Notes: generated from the letters alone by a model not told the origin. A stretch of DNA of 64,000 nt from Billgrantia tianxiuensis (GCF_009834345.1 NZ_CP035042.1:372001-436000), one strand, 5' to 3'; positions 55,443 through 64,000 are shown, counted from the stretch's first letter. Program-made: numbers and translations.

Positions 55443-56600
55443 TCAGGGCGCGTCGCTCTTGCCGAGCAGCGAGCGAGCGATCACTTCCTTCATGATTTCC
55501 GAGGTACCGGCGTAGAGGGTCTGCACGCGGGCATCCAGGTAGAAGCGTGAAATCGGGTACTCCCGGGTATAACCGTAGCCGCCGAACAGCTGCAGGCAGG
55601 CATCGATGGTGCGGCACTGCATCTCGCTGAGCTGGAGCTTGAGGATGGCGGCATCGGTGCCGTTCATCTCCCCCTGGCGGTACTTGGCCACGCACTGCTC
55701 GAAGTAGGCGCGGCCCATGTCGATCTGGGCGCGCACCTCGGCCAGGGTGAAGCGGGTGTTCTGGAACTCGCCCACGGCGCGACCGAAGGCGCGGCGCTCG
55801 CGCACGTAGTCGAGGGTCAGCGCCAGCGCACCCTCCATGGCGCCCAAGGCCTGAGCCGCCACGCCGAGGCGCTCGCGGGGCAGCTCCTGCATCAGGTAGG
55901 CAAAGCCGGCGCCGGCCTCGCCGAGCAGGGCCTCTTCCGGCAGGCGCAGGTCGTCGAAGAACAGCTCGGCGGTGTCGCTGGCGTGCTGGCCGATCTTCTT
56001 GATCGGCTGGCCGCGGGAGAAGCCGGCAAGCGTGGTGTCGACCAGGAACAGCGAGACGCCGCGGGCGCCGGCGGATGGATCGGTCTTGGCGCAGACGATC
56101 ACCAGGTCGGCCACTTGGCCGTTGGTGATGAACAGCTTGCTGCCGTCGAGCCGCCAGCCCGACTCGGTGCGGCTGGCGCGGGTCTTCATCGCCGCCAGAT
56201 CGCTGCCCGCCCCGGGCTCGGTCATGGCGATGGCACCGATGATCTCGCCGCTGGCCATGGCCGGCAGCCAGCGCTCGCGGTGGGCCGGCGTGCCGATGTG
56301 CAGCAGGTAGGGCATGACGATGTTGGCGTGGATGTTATAGGCGCTGGCCAGCCCGCCGAAGCCCTGCCGCGAGATCTCCTCCAGCGCCAGCTGAACGATG
56401 GCGAAGTCGGCGCCGCTGCCGCCCAGCGCCTCCGGCAGGTCGATGCCCAGCAGGCCGGCTTCGCCGAGCTGCTGCCACAGCGAGCGCGGCATCTCGCCGG
56501 CTTCTTCCCACGCTTCGTAGTGGGGCGCCACTTCCTGCTCGAGGAAGCGGCGGATGGTGTCGTGGAACAGCGGCGTCAGGTCGTCTTGCGGTGCGCTCAT
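55443..56600 (-). CDS. Acyl-CoA dehydrogenase, long-chain/LCAD-like catalytic arrangement
   Basis: 385 residues from the ATG at 56600. MTEPGAGSDLAAMKTRA (FAD/substrate site), LFITNGQVADLVIVCA, QLFGGYGYTREYPISRFYLDARVQTLYAGTSEIMKEVIAR. At the position where medium-chain enzymes carry the catalytic Glu (YEGT) this protein has Ala (YAGT). The alternative base is probably the Glu in YLMQELPRERLG, as in LCAD-type enzymes. It introduces the 2,3-double bond and passes electrons to ETF. Overlap-close to the upstream ligase gene (4-bp gap). Confidence 0.92.
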   Translation of the reverse strand: MSAPQDDLTPLFHDTIRRFLEQEVAPHYEAWEEAGEMPRSLWQQLGEAGLLGIDLPEALGGSGADFAIVQLALEEISRQGFGGLASAYNIHANIVMPYLLHIGTPAHRERWLPAMASGEIIGAIAMTEPGAGSDLAAMKTRASRTESGWRLDGSKLFITNGQVADLVIVCAKTDPSAGARGVSLFLVDTTLAGFSRGQPIKKIGQHASDTAELFFDDLRLPEEALLGEAGAGFAYLMQELPRERLGVAAQALGAMEGALALTLDYVRERRAFGRAVGEFQNTRFTLAEVRAQIDMGRAYFEQCVAKYRQGEMNGTDAAILKLQLSEMQCRTIDACLQLFGGYGYTREYPISRFYLDARVQTLYAGTSEIMKEVIARSLLGKSDAP

Positions 56601-56604
56601 GGGA

Positions 56605-58140
56605 TCAGCCGAGCTCCTTGCGCAGGTGGCGTTTGAGAATCTTGCCGGCGGTGCTCTTGGGCAGGGCATCGGCGAACAGGATGCGCTTGGGCACTTTGTA
56701 GGGCGCCATGTGGTCCTTGGCATGAGCGATCAGCTCCTCTTCGCTCACTTCGGCTCCTTCCTTGGTGACCACCACGGCGGTGATTGCCTCGATCCACTTC
56801 GCGTCGGGCAGGCCCACCACAGCCACCTCGGAGACGGCTGGGTGCTTGAACAGCCCCTCTTCCACCTCGCGGCTGGCCACCACCACGCCGCCGGTATTGA
56901 TCACGTCCTTGATGCGGTCGACGATGTAGAGGTAGCCCGCCTCGTCGAAGTAGCCCACGTCACCGGAGTGGAACCAGCCGCCGGCGAAGGCCTCCTCGCT
57001 CATCTCGGGCTTATCCCAGTAGCCGGTCAGCAACTGCGGTGAGCGATGCACGATCTCGCCATGCTCGCCGGGCGGCACGTCGTTCATCTCCAGGTCGACC
57101 ACGCGGGTTTCCACGGTGAGGATGGGGCGGCCCGCCGATGCCGGGCGCTCGGCGTGCTCCTCGGGGCGCAGCACCGTGGCCAGCGGGGCGATCTCGCTCT
57201 GGCCGTAGCAGTTGTAGAGCCCCACACCGGGCAGGCGCTGCTGCAGCTCCTCGAGCACCGGCACCGGCATGATCGAGGCGCCGTAATAGGCTTTCTTCAG
57301 CGTCGTGAGGTCGAACGTGTCGAAATCGGGATGACGCAGTAGGCTGATCCACACCGTGGGCGGGGCGAAGAACGAGGCGATGCCCTCGCCGGCGATCTGC
57401 GCCAGGCAGTCATCGGGCAGTGGCGCCATGCGCAGGTGGACCGGGGCGCCGAGCAGCAGCCCCGGCATCAGGAATACGTGCATCTGCGCCGAGTGGTAGA
57501 GCGGCAGGGCGGCCAGCATCGGCTCGTCGCCCTTGATGTCGAGCTCCACCATGCAGGCCATGTACTCGGCGAGCAGCGCCTGGTGCGTCATCATCGCCGC
57601 TTTGGGGGCCGCCGTGGTGCCCGAGGTGTAGAGCAGTTGAGCCAGGCTGGCGCTGTCGATCGCGACATCCGGCTCGCTGTCGTTGCCGCTCTCCTTGTCG
57701 AGGGCTACCTGCAGCACGTCGAAGCCCGTCTCGACCTCGGCGTGCAGGGTACCGGAAAGCGAGAGGCCGAGCCCTTCGCTCGCCTTGGCCACGTTGTCGG
57801 CCAGGCTCAGGTCGCTGAGCAGCGCACTCGCGCCGGATTGCTCGAGAATGTAGCGCAGCTCATCGGCGCTCAGCGCGAAGTTGATCGGCACGTGCACCAG
57901 GCCGGCGCGGGTGGCGGCCAGCCAGGCGATCACGTAGGCATCGGAGTTCTTGCCGTAGGCGGCCAGGCGGTCGCCCGGGGCCAGGCCCGATGCCAGCAGG
58001 CGGTTGGCGACCCGGTTCACCGCCCGGTTCAGCTCGGCGTAACTCCAGCGCCGGCTCTCGAAGGCCAGCGCCAGCTTGTCGCCGTGCTTGCGCGCGCTGC
58101 GACTCAGCGCAGCGCCGATGGTGTTCTGCTGAATCCTCAT
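56605..58140 (-). CDS. AMP-dependent acyl-CoA ligase (long-chain-fatty-acid/aryl acid CoA ligase family)
   Basis: The ATG at 58140 follows AGGAGGAAG. 511 residues. P-loop LLYTSGTTAAPKAAMMTH, NCYGQSEIAPLATV, hinge GYLYIVDRIKDVINTGGVVVASREVEE, and catalytic Lys in PKSTAGKILKRHLRKEL. The P-loop TSGTTAAPK has Ala-Ala where Gly/x is common. It stands between the binding-protein gene and the acyl-CoA dehydrogenase gene, so it probably activates the acid that this cluster breaks down. Substrate unknown. Confidence 0.9.
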   Translation of the reverse strand: MRIQQNTIGAALSRSARKHGDKLALAFESRRWSYAELNRAVNRVANRLLASGLAPGDRLAAYGKNSDAYVIAWLAATRAGLVHVPINFALSADELRYILEQSGASALLSDLSLADNVAKASEGLGLSLSGTLHAEVETGFDVLQVALDKESGNDSEPDVAIDSASLAQLLYTSGTTAAPKAAMMTHQALLAEYMACMVELDIKGDEPMLAALPLYHSAQMHVFLMPGLLLGAPVHLRMAPLPDDCLAQIAGEGIASFFAPPTVWISLLRHPDFDTFDLTTLKKAYYGASIMPVPVLEELQQRLPGVGLYNCYGQSEIAPLATVLRPEEHAERPASAGRPILTVETRVVDLEMNDVPPGEHGEIVHRSPQLLTGYWDKPEMSEEAFAGGWFHSGDVGYFDEAGYLYIVDRIKDVINTGGVVVASREVEEGLFKHPAVSEVAVVGLPDAKWIEAITAVVVTKEGAEVSEEELIAHAKDHMAPYKVPKRILFADALPKSTAGKILKRHLRKELG

Positions 58141-58154
58141 CTCTTCCTCCTGGC

Positions 58155-59378
58155 TCAGGCGCCGTTGGCGACCAGCCGGCACTGGCTTTCGGAAAGCGGG
58201 CGGAAGGCCTCTTCGGCGGGAATGGTGCGCACCACGCGGAACAGGTCATCCTCGTTCTGCGATTCTTCCGGGGTCTTCACTTCCACCAGATACATGTCAT
58301 GCACCATGCGGCCGTCTTCGCGGATGTAGCCGCCGGTGGCAAAGATGTCGTTGATCGGCGTGGCCGCCATTTGCTGGCGTACGGCTTGGGCCTCGTCGGT
58401 ACCGATGGCGTCGACGGCCTGCAGGTAGTGCAGCGTGCTGGAGTAGAGCCCGGCGTGAACCATGGTCGGCATGCTGCCGGTACGCTCGCGGAAACGCTCG
58501 GCCCAGGCGCGGGTCTCGTCGTTGAGGTCGTAATACCAGGCCTTGGTGAACTGCAGCCCCTGGGCGGCATCGAGGCCGATGCTGCGCACGTCGGTGCTGA
58601 ACAGCACCATGCCGGCCAGCACTTGCCCGGCCTGGGTGATGCCGAATTCGCCAGCCGTGGTGATGGCATTGATGGTGTCGGAGCCGGCATTGTTGAGGGC
58701 GATCACGTCGGCACCGGAGGCCTGGGCCTGCAGCAGGAACGAGGAGAAATCGCTACTGGGGAAGGGGTGGCGTGCCTTGCCCACGACGCTGCCGCCGTTT
58801 TCGAGTACCACGCGCTCCACGTCGCCTTCCAGGGCGTGGCCGAAGGAGTAGTCGGCGCTGAGCAGGTACCAGTTGTGGTGGCCCTCCTGAGTGATCGCCT
58901 TGGCGGTGCCGTTGGACATGGCCCAGGTGTCGTAGACCCAGTGAATGTGGTTGGGCGAACAGCTCTCGTTGGTGACGCCGGAAGAGACGGCGCCGTTGAC
59001 CAGGCCCAGGCGATTCTCCTCCTCCAGCAGGCGAACGGCGGCCAGAGTGACGGAAGAGGCCACCAGGCCGGTGACCATGTCGACGTTGCGCTCGTCGATC
59101 CACTCGCGAACGATGCTCGAGCCCACGTCGGGGCTGTTGCGATCATCGGCGCTGAACACCACGACGTTGGCGCCGGCAACGCTGCCGCCGACATCGTCGA
59201 TAGCCATCTGGATGGCGTCCTGTCCCATGGGGCCAATGGGATCGCGATAGGGGCCCGACATGTCGGCGAGGTAGCCGATGCGAATCTCGTTGTCGGTGAT
59301 CTCGGCGTGTGCGGTGTGGCCGGCGAGCATGATGGAGGCGGCGAGCGCTCCCAGGGTGAAGCGGCGTGTCGTTGTCAT
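58155..59378 (-). CDS. Branched-chain amino acid/amide-type ABC periplasmic binding protein (Peripla_BP_6)
   Basis: The ATG at 59378 follows AAGGG. 407 residues: signal peptide MTTTRRFTLGALAASIMLAGHTAHA, then NEIRIGYLADMSGPYRDPIGPMGQDAIQMAIDD (LivK-like start), WYLLSADYSFGHALEGDVERVV and PTMVHAGLYSSTLHYLQAVDAIG. No permease or ATPase genes of the LivHMGF type are in the window, so the membrane parts are elsewhere. Its position directly before an acyl-CoA ligase suggests capture of an organic acid, often aromatic or branched, that feeds the cluster. Confidence 0.9.
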   Translation of the reverse strand: MTTTRRFTLGALAASIMLAGHTAHAEITDNEIRIGYLADMSGPYRDPIGPMGQDAIQMAIDDVGGSVAGANVVVFSADDRNSPDVGSSIVREWIDERNVDMVTGLVASSVTLAAVRLLEEENRLGLVNGAVSSGVTNESCSPNHIHWVYDTWAMSNGTAKAITQEGHHNWYLLSADYSFGHALEGDVERVVLENGGSVVGKARHPFPSSDFSSFLLQAQASGADVIALNNAGSDTINAITTAGEFGITQAGQVLAGMVLFSTDVRSIGLDAAQGLQFTKAWYYDLNDETRAWAERFRERTGSMPTMVHAGLYSSTLHYLQAVDAIGTDEAQAVRQQMAATPINDIFATGGYIREDGRMVHDMYLVEVKTPEESQNEDDLFRVVRTIPAEEAFRPLSESQCRLVANGA

Positions 59379-59833
59379 TGTCTGCCCTTGTCGTTGTTGT
59401 AAGAGGCTGCGGGTCGATGCGGCAGGCTGTGGATAAGCCTGTGCATAATTTGGTGAACTTTTGTGCAAAGGGTGTGAGCTGACGGTCGAGTCGGCTACTT
59501 CCCGATGCACGCCCCGTTCATGGTAGGAAGAAAGCGAGTGGCCAGGTTTACGCATCGCGCCACAATGTTTGCATTTCGTGCCATTTCGGCTGCAACAACA
59601 TTTGCGAAACTCTGCAGGCTTAACGGAGGAGAAATAAAAAGCACTTGGAAAAGGTGTTATTGATTATAAAAATCAATTGGTTAGTTTTTCTTCGAAAATT
59701 GGCCAAGTGAGCGCGAGCAGATGAAGATGGCAGAACGTGCCAGGGCCTAAGAGAGGGAGGCATGCCGAATGGCGGCCGGTCATGAGTCGGGAACGAGCGC
59801 GCAACGCCACGGATAGACGAAAGAAGCCAAAAG
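59379..59833. other. Intergenic region, no gene seen
   Basis: About 455 bp holding the promoter region of the leftward binding-protein gene. It includes an AT-rich stretch near 59625-59700 that contrasts with the GC-rich surroundings. No credible open frame with a ribosome site, RNA gene or repeat was recognised. Confidence 0.5.
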
Positions 59834-59857
59834 GCGGAGGGGCTGAACCACCTCCGC
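59834..59857 (-). terminator. Terminator of the SMP-30 lactonase gene
   Basis: GCGGAGG / CCTCCGC stem with a 10-nt loop, followed on the minus strand by CTTTTGG. It lies about 27 bp past the stop codon. Confidence 0.65.
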
Positions 59858-59883
59858 TGCGGTTCGGCTAACCTGTCGGGAAA

Positions 59884-60995
59884 TTATGCTCTGCCTGCCC
59901 ACACCGCTACGCCTTGGGTTTCGACGTAGACGGAATAGAGCGACTGGCTGGCGGTCATGAACAGGCGGTTGCGCCTGGTACCACCGAAGCAGACGTTGGC
60001 GCAGGGCTCAGGTAGATGAATCTTGCCGATCAGCGTGCCGTCATCGGCGTAGACATGCACTCCGTCGTGGTCCTCGGCACCGAACAGACCGCCGAAGATC
60101 GCTCCACACCAGAGATTGCCGTCCACATCCACGGCCAGGCCATCGATGAAGCCCGGCCCGACCTCGGCGAACTGGCGCTCGTTGGCCAGGCGGGTGCCGT
60201 CATCCACGACGTCCCAGGCCAGAATCTGATGGGGTGGTCGGGGGTGTGGGTGCCGCCCGTATCGGAGACGTAGAGACGGGAGTAGTCCGGGGAAAAGGCG
60301 ATACCGTTGGGCTTGGCGACCTCGGCCATCTTTTCCAGCCGGCCACTGCCAGGGTCGATTCGATAGACGGCCTCAGGGAGTTCGAAATCGGCGATATGCC
60401 CCTCGTAGTGCATCAGGATGCCGTAGCCCGGGTCGGTGAACCAGATGCCGCCGTCGGGATGCACGATGATGTCGTTGGGGGCATTGAGCGGCTTGCCCTC
60501 GAACTCGTCGGCCAGCACGGTAATGCTGCCGTCGTGCTCGGTTCGGGTCACCCGGCGCGTATCATGCTCACAGGTCAGCAGTCGTCCCTCGCGGTCGCGG
60601 GTGTTGCCATTGGAGTAGTTGGATGACTGGCGGAAGACGCTTACCTCACCGGTTTCCTCGAGCCAGCGCATCTGCCGATTGTTGGGAATGTCGCTCCAGA
60701 CGAGATAGCCGCCGTCACCGAAGTAGACTGGCCCCTCCGACCAGCGAAACCCGGTGGCCAGGCGTTCGACCGCGGCATTGGCCAGACGGTAGGCGCCGAA
60801 ACGCTCGTCGACGACCTCGATGGCCGGGTCGGGATAGGAAACGAGTGAACCATCCCAGGGGCGCTGCCGGGCGAGCAGTTCGCCAGGCTTGAGTACCGCC
60901 GTGGCGCCTGCGGCAGCGGCCACACCGAGAAAGGTGCGGCGGGAAAGTGGCGCAGGGAACCTCTCCCCACGTTCGTGTTGGGCATCGTCATGCAT
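59884..60995 (-). pseudogene. SMP-30/gluconolactonase family protein with Tat signal, frameshifted
   Basis: The N-terminus carries a twin-arginine signal (SRRTFLG) and a hydrophobic core. The six-bladed propeller includes GFRWSEGPVYFGDGGYLVWSDIPNN, NAPNDIIVHPDGGIWFTDPGYG and NGIAFSPDYSRLYVSDT. At the G run 60231-60234 (C run on the coding strand) the frame breaks. The other frame continues ILAWDVVDDGTRLAN and GFIDGLAVDVDGNLWCGAIFGG. One restored base gives 371 codons, a normal size. Calcium-dependent lactonases of this family open sugar lactones. Metal ligands Glu (SEGP), Asn and Asp (GLAVDVDGNLW) are split between frames. Confidence 0.85.
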
Positions 60996-61116
60996 GCTTC
61001 AACCTCCCCTCTGTCTTGTTGTGTCAGGGTTCAGGGCGTTGATTGCGATGAGAGGCCTACCAGCTTAGTCGCGCTTCCCGGTGTTTGCGCATGAAGGGCC
61101 GTTACCGACTCGAGAA

Positions 61117-61155
61117 ACGCAAGAGGCGCCACCTTGCGTGTGGCGCCTCTTGCGT
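61117..61155 (-). terminator. Terminator of the znu operon
   Basis: ACGCAAGAGGCGCCAC / GTGGCGCCTCTTGCGT, a 16-bp perfect stem with a 7-nt loop, followed on the minus strand by TTCTC. It starts about 16 bp after the znuA stop codon. Confidence 0.85.
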
Positions 61156-61170
61156 CATGCCGGGGTACGT

Positions 61171-62277
61171 CTAGTGTGTATGGCCGTGATCATGGTCGTG
61201 ATCGTGGCCATGCCCATGATCGTCATGGCCGGGCTCGGCCAGGGCGTCGTGCAGCACCTGGGCGTTGTGGCGCATCATGCCCAGATAGGTGCTGGCTTCA
61301 CCTTCTGCAGAGAGAGCATCGGCATAGAGCGTACCGGCGATGGGCAGGCCGGTCTCTTCGGCGAGCTGGTTGATCACTGCCGGGCTGGTCATGTTCTCGT
61401 GGAACAGGGCGCGTACGTTCTGCTCGCGAATCACGTCGATCAGCCGGGCCATGTCGGCAGCACTGGGCTCGGCTTCGGTGGAGAGGCCGACCGGTGAGAG
61501 AAAACGAATGCCGTAGGCGTTGGAGAAATAGCCGAAGGAGTCGTGGCCGGTGATCACGCTGGTGGAGGCCGGAATCTCGCCCAGCAGCTCGCGAATCTCG
61601 GCGTCGGTGGCTTCCAACTCGTTGATGTAGCGCTCGGCGTTCTCGCGGTAGGCGGCTTCGTTGTCCGGGTCCGCCTCGATCAGGCCATCACGGATATTGC
61701 CCACATAGACCTTGCCCATGGCCAGGTCCTGCCAGGCATGGGGGTCGTAGTCGCCATGTGCATGGTCGTGATCGTCGTGGCCGTGATCATCGTGGTCGTC
61801 GTGGCCGTGATCATCGTGGTCATGTCCATGGTCGTCGTGGTCGTGATCGTCGTGGCCATGCCCATGGTCGTCGTGGTCGTGATCGTCATGGTCATCGTGA
61901 CCATGCGCATGCTCATGGTCATGGCCTTGGTAGTCGAGCCTCTCGATGCCATCGGTGGCCGTCACCAGCGGTCCGCTGTAGTCGCTGGAGTCGATCAAGC
62001 GTTCCATCCAGCCTTCGAACAGCAGGCCGTTGAACACCACCAGGTCGGCATCGGCCAGCGAGCGCGCATCGCGCGGGCTGGGAGAAAAGACGTGAGTGTC
62101 GCTGTCGGGTCCGACCAGCGAGGTGACCTCCACGTGCTCGCCCCCCACGTTCTGCACCATGTCGGCCAGGATGCTGAAGCTGGTGACGACCTGGACGCGT
62201 TCGGCGGCAATGGCGGCAGGCAGAGCCAGCATGGCCGAGGCGCCCAGCATCAGGGCGGCGGGTGTAGCGTGTCGCAT
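61171..62277 (-). CDS. znuA: High-affinity zinc-binding protein ZnuA with expanded His/Asp-rich loop
   Basis: The ATG at 62277 follows GAGGAGG. 368 residues. A signal peptide ends near PAAIAA, then ERVQVVTSFSILADMVQNVGGEHVEV. Ligand His residues lie in DSDTHVFSPSPRD and YDPHAWQDLAMGK, and a later His in TGHDSFGYFSNAYG. Between about 116 and 178 is a low-complexity loop of HD/DH/HG repeats, and the C-terminus is a second short His-rich tail. ZnuA proteins usually have a much shorter His loop. Last gene of znuCBA. Confidence 0.93.
   Translation of the reverse strand: MRHATPAALMLGASAMLALPAAIAAERVQVVTSFSILADMVQNVGGEHVEVTSLVGPDSDTHVFSPSPRDARSLADADLVVFNGLLFEGWMERLIDSSDYSGPLVTATDGIERLDYQGHDHEHAHGHDDHDDHDHDDHGHGHDDHDHDDHGHDHDDHGHDDHDDHGHDDHDHAHGDYDPHAWQDLAMGKVYVGNIRDGLIEADPDNEAAYRENAERYINELEATDAEIRELLGEIPASTSVITGHDSFGYFSNAYGIRFLSPVGLSTEAEPSAADMARLIDVIREQNVRALFHENMTSPAVINQLAEETGLPIAGTLYADALSAEGEASTYLGMMRHNAQVLHDALAEPGHDDHGHGHDHDHDHGHTH
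61745..61925. repeat. Low-complexity tandem repeat encoding the ZnuA His/Asp loop
   Basis: Imperfect repeats built from GTGGTCGTGATCGTC-like units (coding strand GACGATCACGACCAC), with longer duplicated blocks. Such repeats tend to expand or contract by slippage, so the His count may differ among strains. Confidence 0.8.
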
Positions 62278-62314
62278 GGAAAGCCTCCTCAAGGAATTGG
62301 TGTTTTAGGTATCT

Positions 62315-63205
62315 TCAGTGCGGTTCTGGTGTACCTAGCGGTACGGCATGGCGCCGCAGCTTCGCCCTTAGGCTGTGATGGCGGCCGAGCAGGGCGGAGA
62401 GCACGTAGCCAACGCCAGCCAGCAGGATGATGGCCGGCCCCGAAGGAACGCTGAGATGGTAGGAGAGCAGTAGCCCGCCGAGGCTGGCGAAAACGGCCAG
62501 CACAATGGCGATGGTGATCAATCCCTCCAGGCGTTTGCTCCAGAAGCGTGCGGTGGTAGCCGGCAGCATCATCAGGCCCACGGCCATCAAGGTTCCCAGG
62601 GTCTGGAACCCGGCGGTGAGGTTGAGCACCACCAGGCCGAGGAAGACGCCATGCACCAGGCCGCCCTGCCTGCCCTGGCCACGCAGGAACAGCGGATCGA
62701 GGCACTCGACCACCAAGGCGCGAAAGATCAGCGCCAGGGTGATCACGATCACGCTGCTGATGGCCGCGATCAGCACCAGCGCAGTGGAGTTCACCGCCAG
62801 GATCGAGCCGAACAGCACATGGGTGAGATCGACGCTGCTGCCACCCAGCGAGACCAGCATGACGCCGGCTGCCAGCGAGATCAGGAAGAAGCTGGCCATG
62901 GCCGAGTCCTCCCGGTGTCCCGTCATTTGCGACACGCTGCCGGCCAGTACCGCGATCAACAATCCCGACAGCACGCCACCCAGGCTCATGGCCGGCAGCG
63001 AGAAGCCCGCCAGGAGGAAGCCCAGCGCCACGCCGGGCAAAATGGCGTGTGCCATGGCATCGCCGATCAGGCTCATGCCGCGCAGCATCAGGAACACACC
63101 CATGGGCGGGGCCGCCAGCGAGAGAGCCAGGCCGGCCACCGCGGCGCGGCGCATGAAACCGTAGTCGAAGGGGGCGATCAGCCACTCATAAAGCAGCTCC
63201 ATCAT
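62315..63205 (-). CDS. znuB: Zinc ABC transporter permease ZnuB
   Basis: About 296 residues (twin ATGs at 63205 and 63202). AAVAGLALSLAAPPMGVFLMLRGMSLIGDAMAHAILPGVALGFLLAG and FQTLGTLMAVGLMMLPATTARFWSKRLEGLI are ABC-3 permease signatures, with about eight membrane segments. The start overlaps the znuC stop by 4 bp. A 37-bp gap separates it from znuA. Confidence 0.92.
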   Translation of the reverse strand: MMELLYEWLIAPFDYGFMRRAAVAGLALSLAAPPMGVFLMLRGMSLIGDAMAHAILPGVALGFLLAGFSLPAMSLGGVLSGLLIAVLAGSVSQMTGHREDSAMASFFLISLAAGVMLVSLGGSSVDLTHVLFGSILAVNSTALVLIAAISSVIVITLALIFRALVVECLDPLFLRGQGRQGGLVHGVFLGLVVLNLTAGFQTLGTLMAVGLMMLPATTARFWSKRLEGLITIAIVLAVFASLGGLLLSYHLSVPSGPAIILLAGVGYVLSALLGRHHSLRAKLRRHAVPLGTPEPH

Positions 63206-63936
63206 GCGTCGATCCCCGGAATGCCCAGGGCCAGCCGTGCCGAACCGAGGTGGGCAGGCTGGCTCTGGAGAAGGGCTTGGGCGGTGGTCCACCGGGCATG
63301 GCCGCCCGTCAGCACCACGACTTCCTCCGCCAGGCGGGCCAACTGCTCCATGTCGTGCAATACCACGATGATGGTGGCGCCCTCGGCCGCCATGTCGCGC
63401 AATACCGTCATCAGTACTTCGACGGTTTCCGCATCGACGTTGGCAAAGGGTTCGTCGAGCAGCAGCAGCTCGGCTTCCTGCATCAGGGTACGACCGATCA
63501 GTGCGCGCTGGCGCTGGCCGCCGGAAAGTTCGCCTAGCGGGCGATGGGCCAGGTGTGAAATCCCCAGGCGCGCCATCACCTCGCGGCCGCGTCGGTAGTG
63601 ACGGGCGCAGTAACCGGTGAGCGCGCCGTGGCTCGGCCAGCTGCCGGTCATCACCAGCTCTTCCACGCTCATGGGAAAGGTGAGATCCAGCGCCAACTGC
63701 TGGGGCAGCCAGGCACGGCGCTCCTTGGGCACCGAGCAGACCACCCTGCCCGCCACCGGGCGCAGCATGCCCATGATGCCCTGAATCAGGGTGCTCTTGC
63801 CGGCGCCGTTGGCACCGACAAGCGCGGTGATCGCGCCGTCGCGAAAGCGGCCGCTCACATGCTCGAGCACGGTGCGGTTGGCCTGGGCCAGCTGCAGGTC
63901 GTGAAGCTCCAGGCGTGAAGGGGGCGACTCGGCCAT
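63202..63936 (-). CDS. znuC: Zinc ABC transporter ATP-binding protein ZnuC
   Basis: 244 residues from the ATG at 63936, which overlaps the stop of an upstream gene (TGATG); an in-frame GTG lies 12 bp further up. Walker A GANGAGKSTLIQG, Q-loop WLPQQLALDLTFPMSVEELVMTGSW, signature LSGGQRQRALIGRTLM, Walker B LLLLDEPFANVD, H-loop VVLHDMEQLARLAEEV. Its coupling to an upstream frame means the operon continues beyond the window, so its promoter and any Zur box are not visible. Confidence 0.92.
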   Translation of the reverse strand: MAESPPSRLELHDLQLAQANRTVLEHVSGRFRDGAITALVGANGAGKSTLIQGIMGMLRPVAGRVVCSVPKERRAWLPQQLALDLTFPMSVEELVMTGSWPSHGALTGYCARHYRRGREVMARLGISHLAHRPLGELSGGQRQRALIGRTLMQEAELLLLDEPFANVDAETVEVLMTVLRDMAAEGATIIVVLHDMEQLARLAEEVVVLTGGHARWTTAQALLQSQPAHLGSARLALGIPGIDA

Positions 63937-64000
63937 CAGCCCAACCACCCTGCCGCCCAGGAGACGGCGAGCCAGAGGACGCCCAGCGGCGCGGCGGCCA
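63936..64000 (-). CDS. C-terminal end of a membrane protein gene upstream of znuC (partial)
   Basis: On the minus strand the last 65 bases read as one frame of 20 residues (AAAPLGVLWLAVSWAAGWLG) ending in a TGA that overlaps the znuC ATG by one base. The strongly hydrophobic end suggests an integral membrane protein in the same operon. Identity cannot be told from this fragment. Confidence 0.5.
   Translation of the reverse strand, partial: AAAPLGVLWLAVSWAAGWLG

Noticed and set aside
59620..59760. Small gene in the AT-rich gap (ribosome-site-like GGAGGAG at about 59625)
   Set aside because: No start codon at a usable distance; the nearest ATG frame (about 59721) ends after nine codons.
61745..61925. 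CRISPR-like repeat array
   Set aside because: The repeats are short, imperfect, in frame and encode the His/Asp loop of ZnuA; there are no unique spacers.

Overview
The window looks like a chromosomal segment of a GC-rich gammaproteobacterium, most likely a halophilic Halomonas-type organism. That is an inference from gene content: a zinc-independent DksA paralogue, Zur-, Fur- and MntR-type operators, osmolyte-type catabolic genes, an Hcp protein, and tightly packed ABC and acyl-CoA operons. I see no rRNA, tRNA, CRISPR array, prophage or insertion sequence.

Positions 1-7124 hold a proline-derivative catabolic locus. It has an Ldh_2-type dehydrogenase, a Ser/Cys proline racemase-superfamily enzyme, an N-methylproline-demethylase-like flavoprotein, a P5C-reductase-like enzyme, ETF beta and alpha, and a hotdog thioesterase. 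The two divergent arms meet at a clear palindromic operator. Positions 7347-14300 carry a complete Opp/Dpp-type ABC importer, a TauE/SafE permease and a small lipoprotein. Positions 14372-21753 are an iron-siderophore uptake locus (TonB receptor, LysR regulator, binding protein, two permeases, ATPase) with two Fur-box-like sites.

Positions 21861-31440 are the most interesting block. An orphan hcp faces a dksA2-cobW (zigA-like) pair across three tandem palindromes and a Zur box. After a carboxypeptidase-SPOR gene comes a leftward operon with a second Zur-like box: DUF1826, an SBP_bac_5 protein, two permeases and a fused double ATPase. I propose it as a zinc-starvation importer for a metal-ligand complex. 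A high-affinity ZnuABC system with a very His-rich ZnuA lies at 61171-63936, and a Mn-type ABC transporter with a divergent mntR at 36679-39946.

Other content is an isoquinoline-oxidoreductase-like IorAB pair with an AraC regulator, an EamA transporter, thiE, an NlpC/P60 lipoprotein, gloA, a DODA-type dioxygenase, DoxX, and an AttEFGH-like ABC/lipoprotein set. Positions 48617-59378 hold an acyl-CoA degradation regulon (AraC regulator, BASS symporter, three acyl-CoA ligases, thiolase, acyl-CoA dehydrogenase, amino-acid-type binding protein), followed by an SMP-30 lactonase.

Six otherwise well-conserved genes are each broken by exactly one missing base in a G/C run. This is either a sequencing/assembly signature or a remarkable cluster of decay, and it should be settled before anything is read into those genes.
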